Source of the DNA: JADJVL01 sp046331545
GTDB lineage: Bacteria > Acidobacteriota > Holophagae > Holophagales > Holophagaceae
Direction: 5' to 3'
Assembly: GCA_046331545.1 (NCBI GenBank)
Contig: JAXLQR010000002.1
Span: forward strand, 2,604,001 to 2,668,000
DNA: 64,000 nucleotides
The position numbers were made by a program, and so were the translations under genes. The notes under the pieces were generated by a model. The model was not told the DNA's origin and did no database searches. It saw nothing but the letters and a program-made list of their open reading frames with translations. Positions 40,140 through 47,048 of the stretch are shown piece after piece. Numbering within the stretch: position 1 is the stretch's first letter; the number at the start of each line of letters is the position of its first letter.

Positions 40140-40538
40140 TCAAGCCTCCGGCGGGGGCGCGTACTGGGCCACCCCCAGTCCGAAGGACCAGTTCTCCTTC
40201 GCCACCTCCACGAGGTTCACGAACACGTCCTCGGGCCGCACGCCGGGGGTTTCCGCGAGGTTGCGGACGATGGCGGCGTAGAGGGCGCGCTTCTGCTCCA
40301 GGCTGCGCCCGGCGCTGAGGGTGATCTGCACGGCGACGAAGCCGTCGGTGCGCGGGATGCCGAGGTACTCGCGGTCGAACACCAGGTCCGAAGCCACGTG
40401 CGCCTGGTTCACCTGGAAGCGGTCCAGCACCGGGATGCCGATGGCCTCCACCAGCGCGCGGTGCACGCCGTCGCCGATCGCGGCGCGCTGCTCGGGGGTG
40501 TAGGCGGACTGGAGGGTGTCGATGCGGAGGAGGGGCAT
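40140..40538 (-). CDS. tautomerase-superfamily protein
   Basis: Protein of 132 residues of the 4-oxalocrotonate tautomerase superfamily, of the longer type. After removal of Met, Pro1 (MPLLRID) would be the catalytic base. Further family features are TPEQRAAIGDGVHRALVEAI, FVAVQITLSAGRSLEQKRAL and VRPEDVFVNLVEVAKENWSF. The substrate is unknown. It precedes the deacetylase gene by 5 bases and is separated by 83 bases from the GlxA-type regulator on the same strand. Confidence 0.87.
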   Translation of the reverse strand: MPLLRIDTLQSAYTPEQRAAIGDGVHRALVEAIGIPVLDRFQVNQAHVASDLVFDREYLGIPRTDGFVAVQITLSAGRSLEQKRALYAAIVRNLAETPGVRPEDVFVNLVEVAKENWSFGLGVAQYAPPPEA

Positions 40539-40621
40539 GGGGCATCCATCTGCTGGGTTCGAACGGGGCCGAGGCTCCAGGGTGCCATGGCGCCTGGCTC
40601 CGGGGAGGGGCGGCAGCCTCG

Positions 40622-41599
40622 CTAGGACCGCGCCGCGAACCTCCCGCGGAAGGCGCTGGGGGTGAGCCGGAAGCGCCGCTCGAAGGCCCGGCGGAAGACG
40701 TCGGCGCTGCCGTAGCCCAGGGAGGCGGCCACCTCCTCGATGGAGGCGTCCGGGGCCGCCAGGCGCTCCTTCGCCTCGGAGAGCCGCAGTTCCTCCACGA
40801 AGGTGGCGGGGGCCTGGCCGGTGGCGGCCTTGAAGCGCCGGGTGAACTGGCGGGGGGACAGGTGCGCCCGCCGTGCGAGGGCTTCCACCGAGAGGTCCTG
40901 GTGCAGGTGGGCGCCGATCCAGGCCACCAGGTCCTTCAGGGGATCCACGGCGCGGGTCTGGAAGCGCAGGGGCTCGGAATACTGCTCCTGGCCGCCGGGG
41001 CGCCGCAGGTAGACCACGAGCTGCCGGGCCACCTGCAGCGCCACCGCGGCGCCGTAGTCCTCCTCGATGAGGGCGAGGCTCAAATCGAGGCTGGAGGTGG
41101 CCCCGGCGCTGGTGAAGTACTTGCCGTCCCGGAGGAAGATGGCGTTCGCGTCCACCGTGAGTTTCGGGAATCGCGCGGCCAGGTCCGCCGCGCAGGCCCA
41201 GTGGGTGGTGACCCGCCGGCCGTCCAGGAGCCCGCTGGGCGCGAGGCCGTAGAGGCCGGTGCAGACCGATCCGAGCCGCCGCACCTTCGGCGCCAGCGCC
41301 TTCACGCCCTCCACCACGCGGCGGAGGGTGTCGGGGTCCTGCAGGCCCTGGCCGCCGGGGACGAAGAGGGTGTCCACCGGCGGGGCGTCCTGGAGCAGGG
41401 CGTCGGGGTGGATCCGCAGGCCGGAACGGGTGGTGAAGGGCCCCTTCCGCACCCCGAGCACCAGGAGCCGGTAGCCGGGCTGGTCGCCCTTGCCGCGGGG
41501 CAGGCGGATGCGGCTGCTGCTGAAGGCTTCCATGGGGCCCGCGAGGTCCAGGCCCGTGACGCCCTCGAATCCGACCCACGCGATGGTCTTCGGGCCCAT
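40622..41599 (-). CDS. GlxA-type AraC-family regulator with DJ-1/PfpI domain
   Basis: Transcription regulator of 325 residues. Residues about 5-190 are a DJ-1/PfpI (class I glutamine amidotransferase-like) domain with VGFEGVTGLDLAGPMEAFS and the nucleophile elbow GSVCTGLYGLAPSGLL. Residues about 225-320 contain two AraC helix-turn-helix units (LARRAHLSPRQFTRRFKAAT and EEVAASLGYGSADVFRRAFE). AGGAGG precedes ATG 41599, which is why the longer frame is rejected. It probably controls the flanking tautomerase/deacetylase genes or the monooxygenase-like gene; the ligand is unknown. Confidence 0.92.
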   Translation of the reverse strand: MGPKTIAWVGFEGVTGLDLAGPMEAFSSSRIRLPRGKGDQPGYRLLVLGVRKGPFTTRSGLRIHPDALLQDAPPVDTLFVPGGQGLQDPDTLRRVVEGVKALAPKVRRLGSVCTGLYGLAPSGLLDGRRVTTHWACAADLAARFPKLTVDANAIFLRDGKYFTSAGATSSLDLSLALIEEDYGAAVALQVARQLVVYLRRPGGQEQYSEPLRFQTRAVDPLKDLVAWIGAHLHQDLSVEALARRAHLSPRQFTRRFKAATGQAPATFVEELRLSEAKERLAAPDASIEEVAASLGYGSADVFRRAFERRFRLTPSAFRGRFAARS

Positions 41600-41649
41600 G
41601 CGGCCTCCTGCTTCATTCAACACCCGTCCGGGGCGGGCGCAGATGGGAC

Positions 41650-41979
41650 TCAGGCCGGCAGCGCGTCCGCCTCGGCCTCGAGGGTGAAGTGGGCCACCGT
41701 GAGGTCCGGTTCCGTGAGCAGGGTTTCCGCCGAAGGCGCGAGGGCGGCCCGCTCGTAGTCCGGCCCCGCGTAGGCCTTCACGGCCTCCAGGGAGTCGAAC
41801 CACATCAGGGTGCGGACCTCCACGCGGTCGCCGTCCGGGCGGGTGGCCAGCTCGATGCGCCGGAAGCCCGGGATGCGCCGCGCGGCGAGGTTGGGGAAGT
41901 GGGTGGTGCGCAGCAGGTGGATGTAGGCGTCGGCCTTCTCGGGGGTCGTGAAGCCGCGCCAGATGCGGAGGATGCTCAT
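41650..41979 (-). CDS. NIPSNAP/antibiotic monooxygenase-like (dimeric alpha-beta barrel) protein
   Basis: Small protein of 109 residues of the ferredoxin-like dimeric barrel type. It reads MSILRIWRGFTTPEKADAYI, then HFPNLAARRIPGFRRIEL, VEVRTLMWFDSLEAVKAYAG and VAHFTLEAEA, as in antibiotic biosynthesis monooxygenase-like proteins. An ideal AAAGGAG precedes the ATG. It starts 20 bases after a 30-codon ORF with an equally good ribosome site. Catalytic activity cannot be predicted; many relatives degrade or tautomerise small aromatic or quinone-like compounds. Confidence 0.75.
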   Translation of the reverse strand: MSILRIWRGFTTPEKADAYIHLLRTTHFPNLAARRIPGFRRIELATRPDGDRVEVRTLMWFDSLEAVKAYAGPDYERAALAPSAETLLTEPDLTVAHFTLEAEADALPA

Positions 41980-41999
41980 GGGATCTCCTTTCGGGCCGC

Positions 42000-42092
42000 T
42001 CAGGCCCAGTCCAGGTCGTAGAGGGAAAGGCCGCGGGGGCGGGGCGGGCGCGTCGCGGCGAGGTCGTGGAGCAGGTGGATGAGCAGGGTCAT
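42000..42092 (-). CDS. 30-aa small ORF, possible leader peptide
   Basis: Encodes MTLLIHLLHDLAATRPPRPR followed by GLSLYDLDWA. AAGGAGG at ideal spacing precedes the ATG (42092), which is why I list it despite its size. It ends 20 bases before the start of the monooxygenase-like gene. It could be a regulatory leader or a small functional protein with an amphipathic N terminus. No stop-start overlap or attenuator hairpin is obvious. Confidence 0.45.
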   Translation of the reverse strand: MTLLIHLLHDLAATRPPRPRGLSLYDLDWA

Positions 42093-42222
42093 GGGGTCCT
42101 CCTTCCCGGGAAGTGTGGGTCGGGAGGGGCATGACCTGAAGGACGTTATTCCGACAATTTGGGACATCCGCCGGAAGGCCTGCGCCGGGGTGCGAGGCCT
42201 GGATCGGTCCGGCCGCGGGCGC

Positions 42223-42690
42223 CTAGCCGCGGACCGCGGCTTCGATCTCGGCGATGTCGATCTTGGTCTGCTTCATCATCGCCGCCATGGCCTTGGCGGA
42301 GACCGCCCGGTCGGCGCTGGTGGTCAATTCGATGAGCCGCTTCGGGAAGATTTGCCAGGACACCCCGTAGCGGTCCTTCAGCCATCCGCAGGCGGTTGCC
42401 GCGCCGCCTTCCGCTGTGAGCGCCGCCCAGAGCCGGTCGGTCTCCGCCTGATCGTCCGTGGCGACCGAGATGGACACCGCCTCGTCCAGGGTGAACATCG
42501 GTCCCGCATCGAGGATCTGGTACGGCGAACCGCCCAGCGAGAAGTCGATCACGGAGAAGGCGCCAACGCCGTTGTCGCCGACGAAGGATTTTTCGACCCG
42601 GCTGCCGGGGATCAGCGCGCAGTAGAACTCAGCGGCCTCGAGGCCACGTCCGTCGCGGAACCAGAGGCAGGTGCGGATGAAACCGGGCAT
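42223..42690 (-). CDS. VOC-family (PhnB-like) protein
   Basis: Protein of 155 residues of the vicinal-oxygen-chelate fold, of the PhnB/3-demethylubiquinone methyltransferase-like type. It shows IRTCLWFRDGRGLEAAEFYC, then FVGDNGVGAFSVIDFSLGGS, AVSISVATDDQAETDRLWAA and CGWLKDRYGVSWQIFPKRL. Function is undefined for most of this family. It lies just beyond the last attC site (42727) in cassette orientation, but no attC follows it, so it is more likely chromosomal than a cassette. The 130 bases from 42093 to 42222 hold no gene. Confidence 0.87.
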   Translation of the reverse strand: MPGFIRTCLWFRDGRGLEAAEFYCALIPGSRVEKSFVGDNGVGAFSVIDFSLGGSPYQILDAGPMFTLDEAVSISVATDDQAETDRLWAALTAEGGAATACGWLKDRYGVSWQIFPKRLIELTTSADRAVSAKAMAAMMKQTKIDIAEIEAAVRG

Positions 42691-42726
42691 CCACCGGGTC
42701 CTTGAGGGGGATGAATGAAGTGAGCG

Positions 42727-42784
42727 GGCTAACGGAAGAAGTTAACCGGCGCCGAAGGCGTCCGGGTTGAACGGGTGGTTAGGG
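42727..42784 (-). repeat. attC site of cassette 3 (58 bp)
   Basis: Minus-strand reading: CCCTAAC, then CACCCGTTCAACCCGG, a short ACGCCTTCGGCG turn, CCGGTTAACTTC, TTCC and GTTAGCC. R''/R' boxes, imperfectly paired L''/L' boxes with an unpaired base, and a short terminal loop are all present. At 58 bp it is a minimal attC. Confidence 0.92.
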
Positions 42785-42786
42785 CG

Positions 42787-43140
42787 CTAGTCGAGATCAA
42801 ACACTTCTCCGAATGCTTGGCCACCAAGCTCATCGCTGGAGTGCCATGAGACCCAGATTGGATCCATACAGATTGATTCTGATTTGAGCGCCTCTACAAG
42901 AGCTGTCCCAATCTCTTCTGGCACTGGGGAAAGACTGTGCTTTCGAACGAAGCAATCAACTCTCCAGTGCTTGTGGAACCCCTCAGGGTGACTCGGCTTG
43001 GTGCCGAAGAATCTCGTGACCGGAGTCTGAATCGACCCACCCGATGAATTTCTCGCCACGTGAAAGATTTCTCCCCAGAAATACTCGGGGCCAAGGGCAA
43101 TAGATCCCTCGAACGAGGCAGTGATTGGGAACCGATACAT
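42787..43140 (-). CDS. cassette 3 hypothetical protein
   Basis: Protein of 117 residues, not recognised. It is a soluble-looking alpha/beta sequence: MYRFPITASFEGSIALGPEY, a segment with HWRVDCFVRKHSLSPVPEE and a C terminus with IWVSWHSSDELGGQAFGEV. Its ATG follows the residual attC core (GGC) by 9 bases and its TAG stands three bases before the R'' box of attC 42727-42784, the usual cassette packing. GC content is far lower than in the neighbouring chromosome. There is no ribosome site, as often in cassettes. The IS element now separates it from any promoter at attI. Confidence 0.75.
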   Translation of the reverse strand: MYRFPITASFEGSIALGPEYFWGEIFHVARNSSGGSIQTPVTRFFGTKPSHPEGFHKHWRVDCFVRKHSLSPVPEEIGTALVEALKSESICMDPIWVSWHSSDELGGQAFGEVFDLD

Positions 43141-43186
43141 TGGACGGCGGCCTAAGACGAAATAAGAAGGATTGAACGAGCCAGGA

Positions 43187-44413
43187 TCATGCGGCTGGCG
43201 TGATGTGGACATCGTAGCCGAGGGCCTGGAGCTTGCGCACGAGCCTGGAGGTGGCTTTGGTGGTGTCGAGACGGTCGAAGAAGGTTCCTCCGAGATCCCG
43301 GTAGGGTTCGCCGCGTTGGAGGATGAAGTAGACAGCACGAAGAAGGTCGGCGGCGATGGCGACGATGGCCTTCTTGGCGCCGCGCCGGGCCTTGAGGCGG
43401 AGGAACCGGGCCCGGAGGTAGCTGTTCTTCACGGAGATGGCTGGCCACGCGCACTGGACGAGCATCGCCTTCAGCCAGGGCGCGCCCTTGCGGATGCGCG
43501 TGCTCTTCCGCTTGCCGGCGCTCTCGTGCATCTGGGGGCAAAGCCCGGCCCAGGAGATCAGGTGCCCGACGGTGGGGAACCGGTTCATGTCGAAGCCGAC
43601 CTCGGCGAGGAGGACGGGGGCGGCGGTGGGTCCGATGCCGGGGATGGTGCATAGAAGCCGCACCTGTTCACGCAGGGGATCGAGGTGGGCATCGATGCGC
43701 GCTTCAATCTCGGCGAGGGCGGCTTCGAGAGCTTCGACCTGCTTCAGGTGCAGGTCCACCATGAAACCATGATGGGAGCGGAAATGGCCCTGGAGCGCCT
43801 CGACCAGCTCGGGCTGCTTGCGCTTGGCCTTCCCGAGGGCGAGTCCCGCGAGCCGGTGCGCGTCGCGCTCGCCCTGGATCATCGCGCGGAGCATGGCCCG
43901 CCCGCTCTTGCCGAGGATGTCGGAGAGGACACCCGTGAGCTTGAGGTCGGCGTCCTCCAGCGTCTTCTGGATGCGCTGGGTGTGGCGGCCGATCTCCCGC
44001 GTCAGTTGCGTATGGGTTCGGGTGAGGTCCCGCAGTTCCTGGGTCGGGCGATCCGGCACGAAGCTCGGCGCGACCAGGCCGTGGGCCAGCAGTTCGGCCA
44101 GCCATTGGGCGTCGTTCACGTCGGACTTGCGGCCGGGTACCTGGCGCACGTGCATCGGGTTGGCCAGGAGCAGCGCGAAGCCAGCTTCGAGCGCGTGCCA
44201 CACGGGCTTCCAGTAGATGCCCGTGGATTCCATGACGACGTGGCTGCACTCCGCCTGGGCGAGCCAGGCGCTCAGCTTCATCAGCCCTCGAGCGGTCGTC
44301 AGGAACGTCCGCACCTCCGCTTGGACCTTTCCTTTAACGAGCACTCTCCGGCAGGCCACGACGGAGTCCTTGTGCACGTCCAGCCCCGCGCACTTGGGGT
44401 GAAGCACTTGCAT
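43187..44413 (-). CDS. IS110-family DEDD transposase/recombinase
   Basis: Transposase of 408 residues. The N-terminal RuvC-like DEDD domain shows GLDVHKDSV (first Asp), VVMESTGIYWKPV (Glu) and SDVNDAQWLAEL (Asp/Asp). The C-terminal Transposase_20 domain contains LLCTIPGIGPTAAPVLLAEV and SWAGLCPQMHESAGKRKSTR with the nucleophilic Ser region. ATG 44413 starts the MQVLHPKCAGLDVHKDS alignment typical of the family. The frame is intact, so the element may be active. Transposition by this family is guided by a bridge RNA from its non-coding end. Confidence 0.95.
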   Translation of the reverse strand: MQVLHPKCAGLDVHKDSVVACRRVLVKGKVQAEVRTFLTTARGLMKLSAWLAQAECSHVVMESTGIYWKPVWHALEAGFALLLANPMHVRQVPGRKSDVNDAQWLAELLAHGLVAPSFVPDRPTQELRDLTRTHTQLTREIGRHTQRIQKTLEDADLKLTGVLSDILGKSGRAMLRAMIQGERDAHRLAGLALGKAKRKQPELVEALQGHFRSHHGFMVDLHLKQVEALEAALAEIEARIDAHLDPLREQVRLLCTIPGIGPTAAPVLLAEVGFDMNRFPTVGHLISWAGLCPQMHESAGKRKSTRIRKGAPWLKAMLVQCAWPAISVKNSYLRARFLRLKARRGAKKAIVAIAADLLRAVYFILQRGEPYRDLGGTFFDRLDTTKATSRLVRKLQALGYDVHITPAA

Positions 44414-44636
44414 GGGCCACCTCCGTGAGAAGACCGGCGTCGAGCCCATCCGTTCGGACTCTAAGACACGCGCTCTGGAACCAAGGCTCCAGGCTGCAGA
44501 AGGGGGTGCTCGACGGGCTCCGGGTCCAGCTAACGAGCGGGCTTGTTCGCACCAAGGACATCCCGACCTCCGTGCCGGCGGCCCTGATTCTGCGCCTATT
44601 TCGTACGAAGGGGCCCCGCATTGCGGGGTGGGCAGT
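44414..44636 (-). other. non-coding left end of the IS, candidate bridge-RNA region
   Basis: 223 bases upstream of the transposase with no supportable gene. They contain hairpins (CCCCGCAATGCGGGG at 44614-44628 on the minus strand, and the palindrome TTCGTACGAA) and the subterminal inverted repeat. In IS110-family elements the guide (bridge) RNA is transcribed from a non-coding end, so this is its likely location here; I cannot fold it or identify its loops. Confidence 0.4.
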
Positions 44637-44757
44637 TAACGAATGAAGCTAACCGGCCCCGCCTGCACCGAGGCGCTGAGCGGAGCCGAGGAAGCGAGAA
44701 GTTGAGAGGGAGCGAAAGGCAATGCAGGCAGGGCCCGAGTTGAGCTGAGGGTTAGGC
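44634..44757 (-). repeat. attC site of cassette 2, R' box disrupted by the IS
   Basis: Minus-strand reading starts GCCTAAC (44757-44751), continues with a TCAACTCGGGCCCTGCCTGC arm and returns through GCAGGCGGGGCCGGTTAGC, TTCATTC and GTTA, where the insertion sequence begins. The site was about 124 bp. The cassette 2 stop codon TAA lies within the R'' box. Confidence 0.85.
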
Positions 44758-45261
44758 CTTGCCACCATGTTGAACCCATGCATCTGGAAGATAATAGACG
44801 GAGTATGGATCGTTTGAATGTCGATGGCCATTCTTGCGAAGCCAGCGAACCACCTTTTGATACCAAGAATTGAATGAAGTGATGTCATAACCTAGCCCAT
44901 CCGGACTGGCGAATGATTTTGCCCAATAGACTCGACCATTCGAATGTGGAACTTCGAAGTTATGCCGCAAGTACTCGATGGCCGGAGCAGTTGACCTGTC
45001 GGCAATGTAATACCAACCACGATGTTCAATTACAGGGGCGTGATCTAACACTCGACCGAGTGTTGGTTCCCACGGAAAATTTTCATTAGATATGAGGAAT
45101 TGCCACTCGTTTGAACTTCGTGGTGGGAGATTCTGAATTTCAAGTAGCTCAGGCGATGAGGCAAAAGCCCGGAAAATGCGAATGGGCGCCGTCGACTGGA
45201 GGAATTCCAGGAACATAGCCTCGTCCTTCTCTGTAAGGGCGATGAGGGTTTGTTTGCCCAT
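44752..45261 (-). CDS. cassette 2 hypothetical protein
   Basis: Protein of 169 residues, not recognised. It contains MGKQTLIALTEKDEAMFLEF, then RSSNEWQFLISNENFPWEP, HRGWYYIADRSTAPAIEYL and DGLGYDITSFNSWYQKVVRW, rich in aromatic residues and with modest GC. ATG 45261 stands six bases after the R' box of attC1, and the stop TAA lies inside the R'' box of its own attC, which confirms cassette structure. The longer upstream frame is rejected because it runs through attC1. The alternating aromatic pattern suggests a globular intracellular protein; no homologous domain is evident by eye. Confidence 0.78.
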   Translation of the reverse strand: MGKQTLIALTEKDEAMFLEFLQSTAPIRIFRAFASSPELLEIQNLPPRSSNEWQFLISNENFPWEPTLGRVLDHAPVIEHRGWYYIADRSTAPAIEYLRHNFEVPHSNGRVYWAKSFASPDGLGYDITSFNSWYQKVVRWLRKNGHRHSNDPYSVYYLPDAWVQHGGKA

Positions 45262-45266
45262 GAGAG

Positions 45267-45390
45267 GCCTAACGGACGAAGTTAACCGGCCCAGCAGGCG
45301 GCCGGAGGATGAACGGAGACGAGGACGCCGCGTGAAGAGAGAGCACGGCGGCAACTCGCTGCTGGGTCCGGGTTGAACGGATGGTTAGGC
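45267..45390 (-). repeat. attC site of cassette 1 (124 bp)
   Basis: Minus-strand reading: GCCTAAC, CATCC, GTTCAACCCGGACCCAGCAG, a variable middle, then CTGCTGGGCCGGTTAACTTC, GTCC and GTTAGGC. The core boxes are perfect and the arms pair with one extra base, the standard attC architecture. It resembles the 42727 attC in both ends. Confidence 0.93.
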
Positions 45391-45402
45391 GAAGAAACAA
45401 GA

Positions 45403-45609
45403 TCACTCCCAGTGGTTGATCTTGGCCAGGATCATGACGCACGAGATGAGAATGGCCAGTGGAGCAGCCCACTTACCGAAATTGATTAACCTCGCAACGT
45501 TTGGGTCCAAAGTTCCCTTTCGGGACATTCGAAACGCATAGAAGGTAACAACCGAGCAAAGGGCGATTGTGATGAGTTCATCAATGATGGAGGCAATCGT
45601 TGGATTCAA
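45403..45609 (-). CDS. cassette 1 small membrane protein
   Basis: Protein of 68 residues with two membrane helices (about 8-27 and 46-64) joined by a basic loop (RMSRKGTLDPNVARLINFGK), ending in KINHWE. Not recognised. It is the attI-proximal cassette and so the one most likely expressed. The start is a TTG with GGAG a few bases upstream, 20 bases inside the attI core. Its stop lies 13 bases before attC1. Small two-helix proteins are frequent integron cassette products. Confidence 0.65.
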   Translation of the reverse strand: MNPTIASIIDELITIALCSVVTFYAFRMSRKGTLDPNVARLINFGKWAAPLAILISCVMILAKINHWE

Positions 45610-45628
45610 TTCGTACTCCGGCTGGTGC

Positions 45629-45760
45629 GCCTAACTAGAAATTCTGCGACAAGCAGGTTTGGATAATTGTCGCCGTAATGTTGTTACGGCGTCAGGGGCG
45701 GTGTTGACCAAGCTTGGGTTGGGGTTGTCGGTGTTCATTACACAATCATAATGCGGGACG
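45629..45760 (-). other. attI-like site and leader region of the integron
   Basis: On the minus strand the core GTTAGGC (45635-45629) joins the first cassette; cassette insertion would occur between its G and T. Behind it, the less GC-rich stretch 45636-45760 contains inverted repeats GCGACAA/TTGTCGC (45646-45652, 45667-45673) and CGCCGTAA/TTACGGCG (45671-45678, 45684-45691), plausible integrase-binding structure. The cassette promoter must lie between here and the integrase gene, but I cannot fix its boxes. TTGTCG (45725) with CATAAT (45747) on + is a second weak candidate for the integrase side. Confidence 0.6.
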
Positions 45761-45857
45761 GATTACGTGGCTCGCTTGGGGTGAACCGTAGGCGAGCCTG
45801 CAACCAGGGAGGACGGCCCACACGGTGGCAGGGGGTCTGGATTGGCTTCTCTGGGGG

Positions 45858-45885
45858 TTGACTTTCGCCAAAATTACGCCATGTT
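45858..45885 (+). promoter_or_regulatory. probable integrase promoter
   Basis: TTGACT (45858-45863) and CATGTT (45880-45885) are separated by 16 bases, about 75 bases before the integrase ATG. This is the best -35 match in the whole window. No LexA-type box is obvious. Confidence 0.45.
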
Positions 45886-45959
45886 CGGGGTCCACGTTCT
45901 GACGCCTTCCGCGGGCTCGCCTGCGGGGGCTGGGCGCGTCTTATTCGCACGGGTTTTTG

Positions 45960-46961
45960 ATGGAAAGCGCGGTCTCTGCTGCACCCAGGCTTCTGGATCA
46001 GGTCCATGCGGCGATCAAGGTCCGCCATCTGAGCCGGGCGACGGACGAAATCTACACGCGCTGGATCCGGAGCTTCATCCTCTTCCATGGCAAGCGGCAT
46101 CCGCGCGAGATGGGCGCGGAGGAGGTGGAGGTCTTCCTCTCCCACCTGGCGGTGCGGGGCGGCGTCGCCCCGGCGACGCAGAACCAGGCCAAGGCGGCGC
46201 TCCTCTTCCTCTACAAGGTCGTGCTCGGCATCCAGCTCCCATGGCTCCACGGCGTGGTCCAGGCCAAGGTCACGCCCCGGCTGCCGGTGGTGCTCACGGT
46301 GGCCGAGGTGGGCCGGCTGCTCGACCACATGGACGGCACCATGGGGCTCTTCGCCCACCTGCTCTACGGCACGGGGATGCGCCTGAAGGAGGGCCTCCAC
46401 CTGCGGGTCAAGGACCTCGACTTCGAGCGGCGCGAGGTCATCGTGCGGGAGGGGAAGGGCCGCAAGGACCGCATCACCATGCTCCCCGAGCTGCTGGTGG
46501 CGCCGCTCCAGGCGCACCTGGCGCGGGTGCGGGCGCTCCATGCGAAGGACCTGGAGGAAGGCTGCGGCGAGGTGTGGCTGCCGGACGCGCTGGCGGCGAA
46601 GTACCGCGGGCTGGGCCGGAAATGGCCGTGGCAGTGGGTCTTCCCGTCGAGGTGCCGTTCCACGGATCCCGCCTCCGGCGTCCTCCGCAGGCACTTCCTC
46701 TATCCCGAAAGCGTCCAGCGGGCGATCCGCGGCGCCGCGGCCCTCGCCGACCTCGCGAAGCCCGTGTCCCCGCACGTGCTGCGCCATTCCTTCGCCACCC
46801 ACCTCCTCGAGGCGGGCTACGACATCCGCACCATCCAGGAGCTGCTCGGGCACCAGCACGTGGAGACCACCATGATCTACACCCACGTCCTCAACCGCGG
46901 CGGGAACGGCGTCACCAGCCCCCTGGACCGCGCGGGAACGAAGGTGTTCAGGGGATTCTGA
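45960..46961 (+). CDS. intI: integron integrase
   Basis: Tyrosine recombinase of 333 residues. Catalytic residues: R141 (YGTGMRLKEGLHLRV), H272 and R275 (SPHVLRHSFATH), H298 (LLGHQHVETT) and Y307 (MIYTHVLNRGG). The IntI-specific insertion near 205-255 (KWPWQWVFPSRCRSTDPASG then LRRHFLYPESVQRA) and the ending NRGGNGVTSPLD are hallmarks of integron integrases against ordinary XerC/D. It is divergent from the cassettes, as expected. ATG 45960 is the only ATG before the conserved N terminus, with a weak ribosome site. The reading frame is intact. Confidence 0.95.
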   Translation: MESAVSAAPRLLDQVHAAIKVRHLSRATDEIYTRWIRSFILFHGKRHPREMGAEEVEVFLSHLAVRGGVAPATQNQAKAALLFLYKVVLGIQLPWLHGVVQAKVTPRLPVVLTVAEVGRLLDHMDGTMGLFAHLLYGTGMRLKEGLHLRVKDLDFERREVIVREGKGRKDRITMLPELLVAPLQAHLARVRALHAKDLEEGCGEVWLPDALAAKYRGLGRKWPWQWVFPSRCRSTDPASGVLRRHFLYPESVQRAIRGAAALADLAKPVSPHVLRHSFATHLLEAGYDIRTIQELLGHQHVETTMIYTHVLNRGGNGVTSPLDRAGTKVFRGF

Positions 46962-47019
46962 CCTCCGGGACGGCGGACGCCCCCGGGGAACCCGGCTCCG
47001 ATTCATCCCATGCAAATGC

Positions 47020-47025
47020 TAGACT
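47020..47025 (+). promoter_or_regulatory. -10 box TAGACT for fabG
   Basis: TAGACT lies 23 bases before the fabG ATG, with GGGAG as ribosome site between. It separates the chromosomal fabG operon from the integron. Confidence 0.5.
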
Positions 47026-47048
47026 GATGCGGTTCTACGGGAGTCCGC

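Larger units (their letters stand above)
43153..44636 (-). mobile_element. IS110/IS1111-family insertion sequence inside an attC core site
   Basis: About 1.48 kb. On the minus strand, attC2 reads normally up to CGTTA (ending at 44637) and then departs from GTTAGGC. At the other end TTAGGCC resumes (43155-43150) just before cassette 3, so the element interrupts the R' box. Subterminal inverted repeats CCTATTTCGT (44595-44604) and ACGAAATAAG (43157-43166, complement CTTATTTCGT) match in nine of ten positions, a mark of the IS1111 subgroup, part of which is known to target attC sites. The exact right boundary (44611 to 44636) is uncertain. Confidence 0.8.
42727..46961. mobile_element. chromosomal integron with three cassettes and an IS insertion
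   Basis: Canonical integron layout: an IntI-type integrase on + (45960-46961), an attI-like core site (45629-45635), then three gene cassettes all read on the - strand away from attI, each with an attC site (45267-45390, 44634-44757, 42727-42784). An IS110-family element interrupts the second attC. The cassette DNA is much poorer in GC than the surroundings and holds non-GC-biased codons, while the integrase gene has host-like composition. This suggests a long-resident platform with recently captured cassettes. Confidence 0.9.

Noticed and set aside
40545..40580. GGTTCGAAC resembling a tRNA T-loop
   Set aside because: No acceptor stem, anticodon arm or D arm can be drawn around it on either strand.
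42223..42690. VOC-family gene as a fourth integron cassette
   Set aside because: It has cassette orientation and lies next to attC 42727-42784, but no attC-like core pair follows its stop, so it is more simply the chromosomal flank.
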